Source of the DNA: Acidimicrobiia bacterium
GTDB taxonomy: Bacteria > Actinomycetota > Acidimicrobiia > Spongiisociales > ZC4RG35
Assembly: GCA_026002975.1 (NCBI GenBank)
Contig: BPGJ01000002.1
Coordinates: 62,001 to 126,000, forward strand
DNA: 64,000 bases
Reading direction: 5' to 3'
Below the pieces are notes generated by a model. The model searched no databases. It worked only from the letters and a program-made list of their open reading frames with translations, and was not told where the DNA came from. Below are positions 51,324 to 59,368 of this stretch, in pieces. Both the position numbers and the translations under genes were made by a program. Position 1 is the first letter of the stretch. Every line of letters begins with the position of its first letter.

Positions 51324-51962
51324 GTGGGAGTGAGGACGGCGTTTCTAGACACGGCCCGGCTGGTGCGGTCCCTCATGGGACAGCCCGAGGTGGCAGCCTC
51401 CTGGGACCGCCCGAGCGCCCTGGCCGAGATGGACGTCGCTTCGCTGACCGGACACCTGGCCCGATCGGTCACCTCCACCCTCACCTACCTCAACCGGCCG
51501 GAGCCGACCGAAGGAAGGCCCGTCGACGCAGCCGGCTACTACCTGGGCATCGAAGGTCTCGACGGACCAATCGACTCTCCCCTCCATCAGGCGATCCGGG
51601 CTCGAGGAGCGGAGGAGGCGGCCGGAGGCCTCCGGACGCTGCTGTCCCGCTGGGACGACGCCTTCGCCGAGCTGCAAACCCGCCTGGCGGAGGAGCCAGC
51701 CGACCGGCTGATCGAAGCTCTCAGGGGTGCGGTGCTGAGACTCGACGACTACCTGGTCACCCGACTGGTGGAGATGGTGATCCACGCCGACGATCTGGCG
51801 GTCAGCGTGGGTGTCGAACATCCCCCGTTCTCGCCGGAAGCGACCGACCTGGTCATCGGGTGCCTGCTGGAGATGGTGAGACGGCGCCGGGACGACATCG
51901 AGGTGATCAGAGGACTCGCCCGGCGGGAACGGGCCTCCGGCGAGGCCCTAAAGGCGTTCTGA
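51324..51962 (+). CDS. DinB-like/maleylpyruvate isomerase family protein
   Basis: 212 aa four-helix-bundle protein of the DinB/MDMPI superfamily, many of which are mycothiol-dependent in actinobacteria. Likely metal ligands are the His in SLTGHLARS near residue 46 and the Glu/His pair in VEMVIHADDLAVSVG near residues 150-154. GTG start at 51324 chosen from the leaderless promoter. Presence of mshA in the window fits a mycothiol-using enzyme; the substrate is unknown. Confidence 0.82.
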   Translation: MGVRTAFLDTARLVRSLMGQPEVAASWDRPSALAEMDVASLTGHLARSVTSTLTYLNRPEPTEGRPVDAAGYYLGIEGLDGPIDSPLHQAIRARGAEEAAGGLRTLLSRWDDAFAELQTRLAEEPADRLIEALRGAVLRLDDYLVTRLVEMVIHADDLAVSVGVEHPPFSPEATDLVIGCLLEMVRRRRDDIEVIRGLARRERASGEALKAF

Positions 51963-52036
51963 CATTCGGTCGATTGGACATTGGTGTCTCGTGTACCTGA
52001 GGTAGGCTGACCGGCGGGCGGAGGAGAGGAGCGAAC

Positions 52037-52756
52037 CTGAGGAGAGGACGTCACCGCCGCCCCTTCCGCCCCTTCCGGCTTTCGGGTTTCGCCGTCCTGG
52101 CCGCTGCGGCGCTGTTGCCCGTGATGGCCCAGGCGGGGTTCGATCCGGGTTCGGCGTCGACCGAACCCGCCGAGCCGCCTCCCCGACCTGCCCAAGGCCT
52201 GGAGGTACTGGCTCCCGCGCTGCCCCGGACGCCCAGTCCACCGGCAGTCGCACCGATACCACCTCCCGACCCGGTCGACGAAGCCTGGCGCACCTACCCC
52301 CACACCGTCGACCTGAGGTTCGCGGTCTCGCCCCCCCGGCCCGACGCCTTCCCCCCGCTTCCCCCTGATTCCGGCGAGGGGCGGCGCATCGTCTACGCCA
52401 ACTCCGCCCAGCGGGTGTGGCTGGTGGACGACCTGAACCGGGTGGTCGACAGCTATCCCGTGTCGGGGCGAAGGGGAGTTCCCAGGCCGGGCACCTATCG
52501 GGTGTACTCGAAGTCGGAGCTCGCCTGGGCGGGTCACGACGGGATCACCATGAAGCACATGGTCCGTTTCGCCCGGGGCCGCAGCCTGGCGATCGGGTTC
52601 CACTCCATCCCGGTGACGGCGTCTGGCCGCCCGATCCAAACCGAGGAGGACCTGGGGAGCTTCCGCTCGGCGGGATGTGTCAGGCAAGCGCCCGACAAGG
52701 CCCTTCAGCTCTACCTCTTCGCCGACGTGGGCACCACGGTCGTGGTGCTCCCTTGA
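52037..52756 (+). CDS. secreted L,D-transpeptidase (YkuD), probable CTG start
   Basis: 239 aa. A basic, hydrophobic signal segment (RLSGFAVLAAAALLPVMAQA) is followed by a Pro-rich linker and a YkuD domain with the catalytic HSIPVTASG and SAGCVRQ motifs. It forms 3-3 peptidoglycan cross-links or attaches proteins to the wall. There is no ATG/GTG/TTG between an in-frame stop at 51998 and the end of the signal peptide; the only good start is CTG at 52037 after GGAGGAGAGGAG. The ATG at 52115 would delete the signal peptide. Confidence 0.85.
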   Translation: MRRGRHRRPFRPFRLSGFAVLAAAALLPVMAQAGFDPGSASTEPAEPPPRPAQGLEVLAPALPRTPSPPAVAPIPPPDPVDEAWRTYPHTVDLRFAVSPPRPDAFPPLPPDSGEGRRIVYANSAQRVWLVDDLNRVVDSYPVSGRRGVPRPGTYRVYSKSELAWAGHDGITMKHMVRFARGRSLAIGFHSIPVTASGRPIQTEEDLGSFRSAGCVRQAPDKALQLYLFADVGTTVVVLP

Positions 52757-52817
52757 TCCCGTTTCCGCGACCCCCCATCCCACGGTTAGGGTCGGGTCAC
52801 CTTCCCCCCGAAGACCC

Positions 52818-52846
52818 TTGACGGGTTTCAATCTTGTAATTACAGT
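52818..52846 (+). promoter_or_regulatory. promoter of nrdJ
   Basis: TTGACG (52818-52823), 17 bases, TACAGT (52841-52846). Predicted start near 52853, leaving a purine-rich leader of about 260 bases with no open reading frame of interest and no B12-box that I could find. Confidence 0.6.
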
Positions 52847-52857
52847 CGTGTGTCCCA

Positions 52858-52904
52858 CCCCAAGATGTGGTGTCTCGGGCACACCGGACCACAACATCTT
52901 GTGG
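52858..52904 (+). promoter_or_regulatory. tandem NrdR boxes
   Basis: Two 16-base sites: CCCCAAGATGTGGTGT (52858-52873) and CCACAACATCTTGTGG (52889-52904), the second with perfect arms. Their starts are 31 bases apart, the classical spacing for paired NrdR boxes. They lie just after the predicted start of transcription. Confidence 0.7.
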
Positions 52905-53113
52905 TGAAGGAGCACATTACGGGTTCGAGCATTCCGGGTTCGGGACTGCGGTCGTAGTCGCAGGTCCACGGGTCGGGAGACCGGGTTCCGGTCGTCGCTG
53001 TCCCGTTCGTGGAGAGCAACCGGGGAAAGCCGAAGGCGAACGGGAGGAGACGAACGGTCGAGGGGAACCCGGGGAAGGGAATCCGGAGAGAAGACGAGGG
53101 AGGGATTCGTCAG

Positions 53114-56100
53114 ATGTCAGCCGAACACACCACCAGCCACACCCCCCAAGAAGCCCAGGGCTTGCGGATCGAACGCCGCTACACCCGAGCGGGACACGAC
53201 CCGTACGCGGGAATCGAGTGGGCCCGCCGGGATTCCCGCATCACCAACCCGGACGGCTCGGTGGTGTTCGAGATGACCGGCGCGGAGGTGCCCGCCAACT
53301 GGTCGCAGGTCGCGGTCGACATCATGGTCTCCAAGTACTTCAGAAAGGCCGGAGTCCCCCAGTACGACGACGCCGGCAACCCCATCCTCGACGAGGAGGG
53401 TCGCCAGGTGACCGGTCCGGAGCGTTCGGCCCGCCAGGTATTCGACCGTCTGGCCGGCACCTGGCGTTTCTGGGGCGAGAAGTACGGATATTTCGCCTCT
53501 CCCGAGGACGCCCAGGCCTTCGAAGACGAGATCAAGTACATGCTCGCCACCCAGATGGCGGCGCCCAACTCGCCGCAGTGGTTCAACACCGGGCTGAACT
53601 GGGCGTACGGGCTGACCGGGCCGGCCCAGGGATTCTGGTACGTCGACCAGGACACCGGGGAGCTGTGCTCCTCCCCCGACTCCTACAGCCGTCCGGCACC
53701 ACACGCCTGCTTCATACTCGGCGTCAAGGACGACCTGGTCAACCCGGGCGGGATCATGGACCTGTGGGTTCGTGAGGCCCGCATCTTCAAGTTCGGTTCC
53801 GGGGCGGGCTCCAACTTCTCGGCCATCCGAGCCGAGAACGAACCCCTGTCGGGTGGCGGCAAGTCGTCTGGAGTGATGAGCTTCCTCAAGATCGGCGACC
53901 GGGCCGCAGGAGCGATCAAGAGCGGGGGAACCACACGGCGGGCCGCCAAGATGGTGATCCTCGATGTGGACCACCCCGACATCGAGGCGTTCATCGACTG
54001 GAAGAAGGTCGAGGAGGAGAAGGCGAAGATCCTCATCCGATACGGGGGCTACCCGGCCGACTTCAACGGCGAGGCGTACGCCACCGTCTCCGGTCAGAAC
54101 TCCAACAACTCCGTGCGGGTCACCAACGACTTCATCAGGGCGGTGCTCGAGGACGGGGACTGGGAGCTGATCAACCGGACCGACGGGAAGGTCCGCAAGA
54201 CGGTGAAGGCCCGTGACCTGTGGAGACGAATCGCCGAGGCGGCCTGGGCCTGTGCCGATCCCGGACTGCAGTTCGACACCACCATCAACGAGTGGCACAC
54301 CTGCCCGGCGGATGGCCGCATCAAGGCGTCCAACCCGTGCAGCGAGTACATGTTCCTCGACGACACCGCCTGCAACCTGGCGTCGATCAACCTGACCCGC
54401 TTCTACGACGACCAGACCGGCCGGTTCGACATCGAGGGTTACCAGCACGCCATCCGGCTGTGGACCATCGTCCTGGAGATCTCGGTGGCGATGGCCCACT
54501 TCCCGTCCCGGGAGATCGCCCTGGGGTCGTACAACTACCGGACCCTGGGTCTGGGTTACGCCAACCTGGGTTCGCTCCTGATGAGACAAGGCATCGCCTA
54601 CGACTCCGACCGGGGTCGGGCGATCGCCGGTGCGTTGTCGGCGATCCTCACCGGTTACGCCTACGCCACGTCGGCCGAGTTGGCCAAGGCGGTCGGGCCG
54701 TTCCCTCGCTTCGAGGTCAACCGCGACCACATGCTGAGGGTGATCCGGAACCACCGGCGGGCCGCCTACGACGCGCCTCCCGAGGACTACGAGGGGATCA
54801 GCCACCAGGTGGTCGGCCTGGACCCGGGTCTCTGCCCGCCGGACCTCCTCCGGGCCGCCCGTGAGTCGTGGGACCTGGCTCTGGCCCTGGGCGAACGCTA
54901 CGGGTTCCGGAACGCCCAGGCCACCTGCATCGCCCCGACCGGCACGATCGGGCTGCTGATGGACTGCGACACCACCGGGGTGGAACCCGACTTCGCGCTG
55001 GTCAAGTTCAAGAAGCTGGCGGGCGGGGGCTACTTCAAGATCGTCAACCAGTCGGTGACCCCGGCGCTGAGGAGGCTGGGTTACGACGAGACCCAGATCG
55101 CCGACATCGTCCGCTACATCGTGGGTACCTCCAGCCTCGCCGGAGCACCCCACGTGAACCCGGAGACTTTGAAGACCAAGGGTCTGACCGACGACGACCT
55201 GGCCAAGGTGGAGAAGGCCCTACCCGGGGTCTTCGAGCTGCGGCACGCCTTCAACCCGTTCGTGCTGGGAGAGGACACCCTTCGACGTCTCGGGTTCGAA
55301 CCGGAGACCTACTCGGCTCCCGACTTCGACCTGCTCCGCGAGTTGGGGTTCACGTCTGCCCAGATCAGGGAAGCCACGGACCACATCTGCGGTCGCCAGA
55401 CCATCGAGGGCGCTCCACACCTGAGGGAGGAGCACCTCCCGGTGTTCGACACGGCCAACAAGAACGGCAGGTACGGGAAACGGTTCATCCACCACACCGG
55501 ACACATCCGCATGATGGCGGCGGTGCAGCCGTTCATCTCGGGAGCCATATCCAAGACGATCAACATGCCCAACGAGGTGACTCCGGAGGACATCGAGGAG
55601 GCCTACCGGATGTCCTGGGAGCTGGGCTTGAAGGCGATGGCCCTCTACCGGGACGGCTCCAAGGCCTCCCAGCCGCTGTCGGCCAGTTCCGACGACGCAC
55701 AGTCCGAGGAGGAGACCGACGAGATCACCCGGCATCACGAAACCGAGAAGCGGGTGTTGTGGGGAAGGATCCCGGCGGGGATGTCGCCCACCCAGGCCTA
55801 CGCCCAGGGGATGCACCCGCCCCGTTTCCTGCTGCCTCCCCGCCGGCGGGGGTTCAACCAGGAAGCTCGGGTGGGTGGCCACAAGGTGTTCCTCCGCACC
55901 GGCGAGTACGACGACGGCACCCTCGGGGAGATCTTCATCGACCTGGCCAAGGAAGGCGCCACCCTGAAGGGCATACTCTCGTGCTTCGCCATCGCCGTTT
56001 CGAAGGGGCTCCAGTACGGGGTTCCGCTGGAGGAGTTCGTGGACACCTTCACCTTCCAGACCTTCGAACCCCGCGGGCTGGTGGAGGGTCACCCTCACAT

Positions 56101-56527
56101 CAAGATGGCCAACTCGATCATCGACTACATCTTCAGGGCTCTGGCGGTGGAGTACCTGCATCGAGACGACCTGGCTCAGGTGCCGCCCAACCGGGACGGC
56201 GACCTGCCGGAACCCCCCAAGGGTTTGGCGGTGGAGGCCGGTGTGCAGCTCCAGATCGAGGACGCAGTGGCCGAGGACGACCTGGAAGCCGTGAAACAGG
56301 CCGCGGCCTTCGTCGACGGGGAGCTCCCCGAACCCGAGTTCGAGCCGGTGACGGTCACCGCCCTCAACGGTGGACGAGCCGCAGCGGCCGAAACTGCGTC
56401 GGTTCAGTCGGCCCTGGCCGACCTGATGGGTGACGCTCCCCTATGCGACACGTGCGGCCACATAACGGTGAGGAACGGCTCCTGCTACCGGTGCCTCAAC
56501 TGCGGCAACTCGCTGGGGTGCAGCTGA
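53114..56527 (+). CDS. nrdJ: class II (adenosylcobalamin-dependent) ribonucleoside-diphosphate reductase
   Basis: 1137 aa. Reduces ribonucleotides to deoxyribonucleotides with a B12-generated radical. Seen: MAAPNSPQWFNTGLNW, PHACFILGVKDDL, GSGAGSNFSAIR, the active-site NPCSEYMFLDDTACNLASIN with the radical Cys, and TCIAPTGTIGLLMDC. The C-terminus has a Zn-finger-like CDTCGHITVRNGSCYRCLNC and an ending NSLGCS with the redox cysteine. I start at ATG 53114 (MSAEHTTSH); the frame is open further up. NrdR control is likely from the paired boxes. Confidence 0.95.
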   Translation: MSAEHTTSHTPQEAQGLRIERRYTRAGHDPYAGIEWARRDSRITNPDGSVVFEMTGAEVPANWSQVAVDIMVSKYFRKAGVPQYDDAGNPILDEEGRQVTGPERSARQVFDRLAGTWRFWGEKYGYFASPEDAQAFEDEIKYMLATQMAAPNSPQWFNTGLNWAYGLTGPAQGFWYVDQDTGELCSSPDSYSRPAPHACFILGVKDDLVNPGGIMDLWVREARIFKFGSGAGSNFSAIRAENEPLSGGGKSSGVMSFLKIGDRAAGAIKSGGTTRRAAKMVILDVDHPDIEAFIDWKKVEEEKAKILIRYGGYPADFNGEAYATVSGQNSNNSVRVTNDFIRAVLEDGDWELINRTDGKVRKTVKARDLWRRIAEAAWACADPGLQFDTTINEWHTCPADGRIKASNPCSEYMFLDDTACNLASINLTRFYDDQTGRFDIEGYQHAIRLWTIVLEISVAMAHFPSREIALGSYNYRTLGLGYANLGSLLMRQGIAYDSDRGRAIAGALSAILTGYAYATSAELAKAVGPFPRFEVNRDHMLRVIRNHRRAAYDAPPEDYEGISHQVVGLDPGLCPPDLLRAARESWDLALALGERYGFRNAQATCIAPTGTIGLLMDCDTTGVEPDFALVKFKKLAGGGYFKIVNQSVTPALRRLGYDETQIADIVRYIVGTSSLAGAPHVNPETLKTKGLTDDDLAKVEKALPGVFELRHAFNPFVLGEDTLRRLGFEPETYSAPDFDLLRELGFTSAQIREATDHICGRQTIEGAPHLREEHLPVFDTANKNGRYGKRFIHHTGHIRMMAAVQPFISGAISKTINMPNEVTPEDIEEAYRMSWELGLKAMALYRDGSKASQPLSASSDDAQSEEETDEITRHHETEKRVLWGRIPAGMSPTQAYAQGMHPPRFLLPPRRRGFNQEARVGGHKVFLRTGEYDDGTLGEIFIDLAKEGATLKGILSCFAIAVSKGLQYGVPLEEFVDTFTFQTFEPRGLVEGHPHIKMANSIIDYIFRALAVEYLHRDDLAQVPPNRDGDLPEPPKGLAVEAGVQLQIEDAVAEDDLEAVKQAAAFVDGELPEPEFEPVTVTALNGGRAAAAETASVQSALADLMGDAPLCDTCGHITVRNGSCYRCLNCGNSLGCS

Positions 56528-56629
56528 TGAACACGCTCGCATCGAGGCGAAGGTCGCAACCTGCGAGTGAGTGCGCCCCGGCGTGAGCGGGAACGTCCCC
56601 ACTTCCATTTCGAGTAGCCCTGACCACTC

Positions 56630-56663
56630 GAGAGGGGGGAGGGCGGAGACCCTCCCCCCTCTC
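56630..56663 (+). terminator. terminator after nrdJ
   Basis: Perfect 14 bp stem GAGAGGGGGGAGGG / CCCTCCCCCCTCTC with a six-base loop, about 100 bases after the nrdJ stop. Few U follow. The rest of 56528-56896 holds no gene I can support. Confidence 0.7.
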
Positions 56664-56896
56664 CGGTCGTTCCTGGAGGGAGATCGATGGGGGGGTGAAG
56701 GTGACGCAGGCTCCTCTTCATAGATCATCGGTGATGATGACGCTCGAGGAGGTGGTAGCGCTAGCCGATGTTGCGGGAGTAGGGGTGCTGCCGATGGTCC
56801 AGGGCCGTGACGACCTGTTCCCTCCCCACGCCGCGCACTCGTAAGGGTCACGTCCAGGCGACTGGTAGACATTGAGGTTCGCCATTCCCACCACTC

Positions 56897-57155
56897 CTAC
56901 GGGATCGCCTTAACGAGTTCCTGGTGGGCCTCACCTCCTTCCTCGGGGGCGTAGAAGCGGTCCATCGACTCCTGGGAGAAGTACCGGCGGTCGGCGACCG
57001 CCCACTCGTCGTCTTGTTCGGCCAGCACCATCCCCACGATGCGGAGCAGAGCATCCCGGTTGGGGTGGATCCCGATCACATAGGTCCTCTGTTTGATCTC
57101 CTTGTGGAGCCGCTCGAGCGGGTTGGTTGACGCCAGGCGTCTTCGGTGGGGTTCG
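56897..57155 (-). pseudogene. IS256/mutator-type transposase C-terminal remnant
   Basis: The frame ending at 56897 carries STNPLERLHKEIKQRTYV, PNRDALLRIVGMVLAEQ and DEWAVADRRYFSQESM, the conserved end of IS256-family transposases. The N-terminal two thirds, including the catalytic aspartates, are missing; upstream it joins directly to an ISL3-type fragment in the same frame. Confidence 0.8.
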
Positions 57156-57159
57156 GGGA

Positions 57160-57485
57160 AGTGGACGGCGCCAGGAGGCTCATGCAAGCGGTCGACCACG
57201 TGGGTGCCGTGGCCCGAGATTTGACGAGCGCCGGTCTGATAGGCCTCCGAGCGTTCGGTGACCACCACCGTAGCCTGTCGGCACCATCGTTGACCTTCGG
57301 GAAGCCAGAAACCCCGCCAACGCGTGGATCGCCCAAGGTTCAACCACTCCCAGGCCTTCTCTGATCTCCCCGTCGATGAGCACCACGACGTAGCGGTGCC
57401 GGCGACCGAGGCTGTTCTCGCCCATTCGGATCCGACAGTGTCTCGCTATCGATCCTCGACGACGACAGTCGACCGCGGCGCCACC
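57160..57485 (-). pseudogene. ISL3-type transposase fragment, degenerate
   Basis: Pieces in two frames match the middle of the intact transposase at 57673-58848: SLGRRHRYVVVLIDGEIREG matches SLRRRHRYVTVLINGETGEG, and RWCRQATVVVTERSEAYQTG matches RWCRQVKVVVTDGSEAYRTA. The first catalytic Asp (VDETS in the intact copy) is Gly here (MGENS). Remnant of an older copy on the opposite strand. Confidence 0.8.
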
Positions 57486-57574
57486 ACCGCCACGATGAAA
57501 GGTAACCGAGACTGCGCGCTGACGTGGGGAGCGGGTGACCTGCCGGGTGTGTGAAATGCCTGCTGGGTGATCGA

Positions 57575-57622
57575 AGCCCCTCGATACTCGGTGATCAGAA
57601 GTCGCCGAGACAAGGAGGGGCT
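57575..57622. repeat. nested hairpin upstream of the transposase
   Basis: AGCCCCTC (57575-57582) pairs with GAGGGGCT (57615-57622), and inside it CTCGG pairs with CCGAG. It sits about 50 bases before the transposase frame and may shield it from outside transcription. I could not identify terminal inverted repeats for the element. Confidence 0.4.
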
Positions 57623-57672
57623 CCGATGAGTCTGGATGCTATGACCGTGCGCCTGCATCTCCCAGGATTCGT

Positions 57673-58848
57673 GTGGTGGAGGTGCTGGTGGATCTGCCCG
57701 AACGCCTGGAGGTGGTAGTGGAGGACACTCGCCGGGTGGTCCGCTGCCCTCACTGCGGGTTTCGAACCGCCCGGGTGCACGACCGGCGTCGGGTGAGGGT
57801 GCGTGACCTCACCTTCGGAGGCAGGACTACCACCTTGGTGTGGCTGCGCCGCCGGCTGGCCTGCGACAGCTGTGGGCCCCGGTTCTTGGAGGACCACCCG
57901 GAGTTCTTGATCGGCCGGGTCACTCATATCACCCGCCGTCTGGGCAGAACCCTGGTCCGTGATGTGAACCGGCTTTCGATCAGGGAGCTGTCCCGCCACT
58001 GGGATCTGGGCTGGCATCCCATCATGGGACTGGTCGCTTCCTGGTCGAGCTTGGTGGTGGGCGACCGTCGCCGTCGCCGCTGCCGGGTTCTCATGGTTGA
58101 CGAGACCAGCCTCCGACGGAGACACCGTTATGTGACAGTGTTGATCAACGGGGAAACCGGGGAGGGTCTGGGGGTGATCAAACACCGGAACAGCCAGGCG
58201 TTGTCGGGGTTTCTGGCTTCCCAAGGCCACCGCTGGTGCCGTCAAGTGAAGGTAGTGGTGACCGACGGCTCCGAAGCCTACCGGACAGCAATCCGCCAGC
58301 ATCTGGGTCACGCCACCCACGTGGTCGACCGTTTCCACGTGGCCCGGTGGTTCGCCTCCGCCCTCATCGAGGTGCGGCGACAGATCCAGCGGATCGGACC
58401 CCACGGCTCCCGGCCCGCCTACAACCCCGACATCTTCCGGAGCCGATACCTGCAGCTGAGACGAGCCGACCGGCTCGACCCGGAGGGGAGGGAAAGGCTG
58501 GAACGGGTGCTCTCTGAGCATCCTGAGCTGGCCCACGCCTGGACCCTCTACCAGCATCTCCACCGCATCTACATCGCGGCAGGAGACGACGACGCCAACC
58601 AGGCCCTCGGAGAGTTCATCGCCGCCTACCAGGACCGGTCCCTCCCCGAGTTCGAACAGGTCATCGGAGCCCTCATCGACTGGGGAGACGAGATCTTCGC
58701 CTTCCACGATGCGGACCGGGTCACCAACGGACGGCTCGAAGGCACCAACGCCAAGCTCGGAGTCCTCAAAAGGGCCGCCTACGGGTTCGTCTCCGCCACC
58801 AACTTCGGTCACCGAGCCCTGCTCCTCTGTCCCGGTGTGGCAACATGA
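57673..58848 (+). CDS. ISL3-family transposase
   Basis: 391 aa from GTG 57673. An N-terminal zinc finger (CPHCG ... CDSCG), then the DDE catalytic core: Asp in LMVDETSL, Asp in HVVDRFHVARWF, Glu in GRLEGTNAKLGVLKR. Upstream, ATG 57626 or 57641 begins a frame (MTVRLHLPGF) that would continue into this one as expected for ISL3 if one base were inserted near 57670, so the true N-terminus may be about 10-15 residues longer. Core looks intact. The ends of the element are not defined. Confidence 0.88.
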   Translation: MVEVLVDLPERLEVVVEDTRRVVRCPHCGFRTARVHDRRRVRVRDLTFGGRTTTLVWLRRRLACDSCGPRFLEDHPEFLIGRVTHITRRLGRTLVRDVNRLSIRELSRHWDLGWHPIMGLVASWSSLVVGDRRRRRCRVLMVDETSLRRRHRYVTVLINGETGEGLGVIKHRNSQALSGFLASQGHRWCRQVKVVVTDGSEAYRTAIRQHLGHATHVVDRFHVARWFASALIEVRRQIQRIGPHGSRPAYNPDIFRSRYLQLRRADRLDPEGRERLERVLSEHPELAHAWTLYQHLHRIYIAAGDDDANQALGEFIAAYQDRSLPEFEQVIGALIDWGDEIFAFHDADRVTNGRLEGTNAKLGVLKRAAYGFVSATNFGHRALLLCPGVAT

Positions 58849-59036
58849 GCCAGCCGAGTGACGAGGAGCTCATCCCACGTCACCGCGCGGAACCAGGTAA
58901 CCTCAGTCAGCGGCGGCACAGGTCCTGGGGCGACAGCAGGTTTTCCATCCCGCACCAAGGGTGTAAGCCAGATGGCAGTTGGTCCGGGTCCCCCGGTTAC
59001 GAACCAGGTCCGAATGGGTCTCCTCGATGATCCCCC

Positions 59037-59063
59037 TTGACAACCTGTGTGTGTATATAGAGT
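59037..59063 (+). promoter_or_regulatory. possible promoter of the chimeric SCP2 gene
   Basis: Perfect -35 TTGACA (59037-59042) with TAGAGT (59058-59063) after 15 bases, in an AT-rich patch. The 248-base gap at 58849-59096 holds nothing else I can name. Confidence 0.4.
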
Positions 59064-59096
59064 TCTACTCTGCGAGATCTAGTGGGAGTGGGGCCC

Positions 59097-59309
59097 ATGG
59101 CCGTCAAGTTCCTGTCAGAAGACTGGGCCCAGGCGGTAGAAACCGCCCTCAACGCCCATCCCGGTTTCGACGGTCAAAATCCCGCAACTAAGCCGGCTGA
59201 GAACGGTGGCGTTGAAGTGCGCGTTTACGTGTACAACGACATGCGGAATGCCCAGGGGGTTCGGACATGGATAGGGCTGGATCGGGTCCGGGTGCTCGCC
59301 GACTACTGA
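59097..59309 (+). CDS. chimeric small ORF: SCP2-like start joined to metalloprotease-like end
   Basis: 70 aa. Residues 1-27 (MAVKFLSEDWAQAVETALNA) look like the start of actinobacterial SCP2 sterol-carrier-like proteins. The remainder, GVEVRVYVYNDMRNAQGVRT followed by IGLDRVRVL, matches the C-terminal end of the metalloprotease at 39558 (GVDMRIVVYNRMQIPGLG, DVDRVRIL). It therefore looks like a gene truncated at its 5' end by a deletion or insertion and fused to a foreign start. GGGAG precedes the ATG. Function unlikely. Confidence 0.6.
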   Translation: MAVKFLSEDWAQAVETALNAHPGFDGQNPATKPAENGGVEVRVYVYNDMRNAQGVRTWIGLDRVRVLADY

Positions 59310-59368
59310 CGAGGAACAAGGTTTTGAGCGGATTGATAGGGCTCGACAGCGAAGAAGGGGGTTTGCAG

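Noticed and set aside
52853-53113. Cobalamin riboswitch before nrdJ
   Set aside because: No B12-box consensus could be found in the leader; paired NrdR boxes explain regulation without it.
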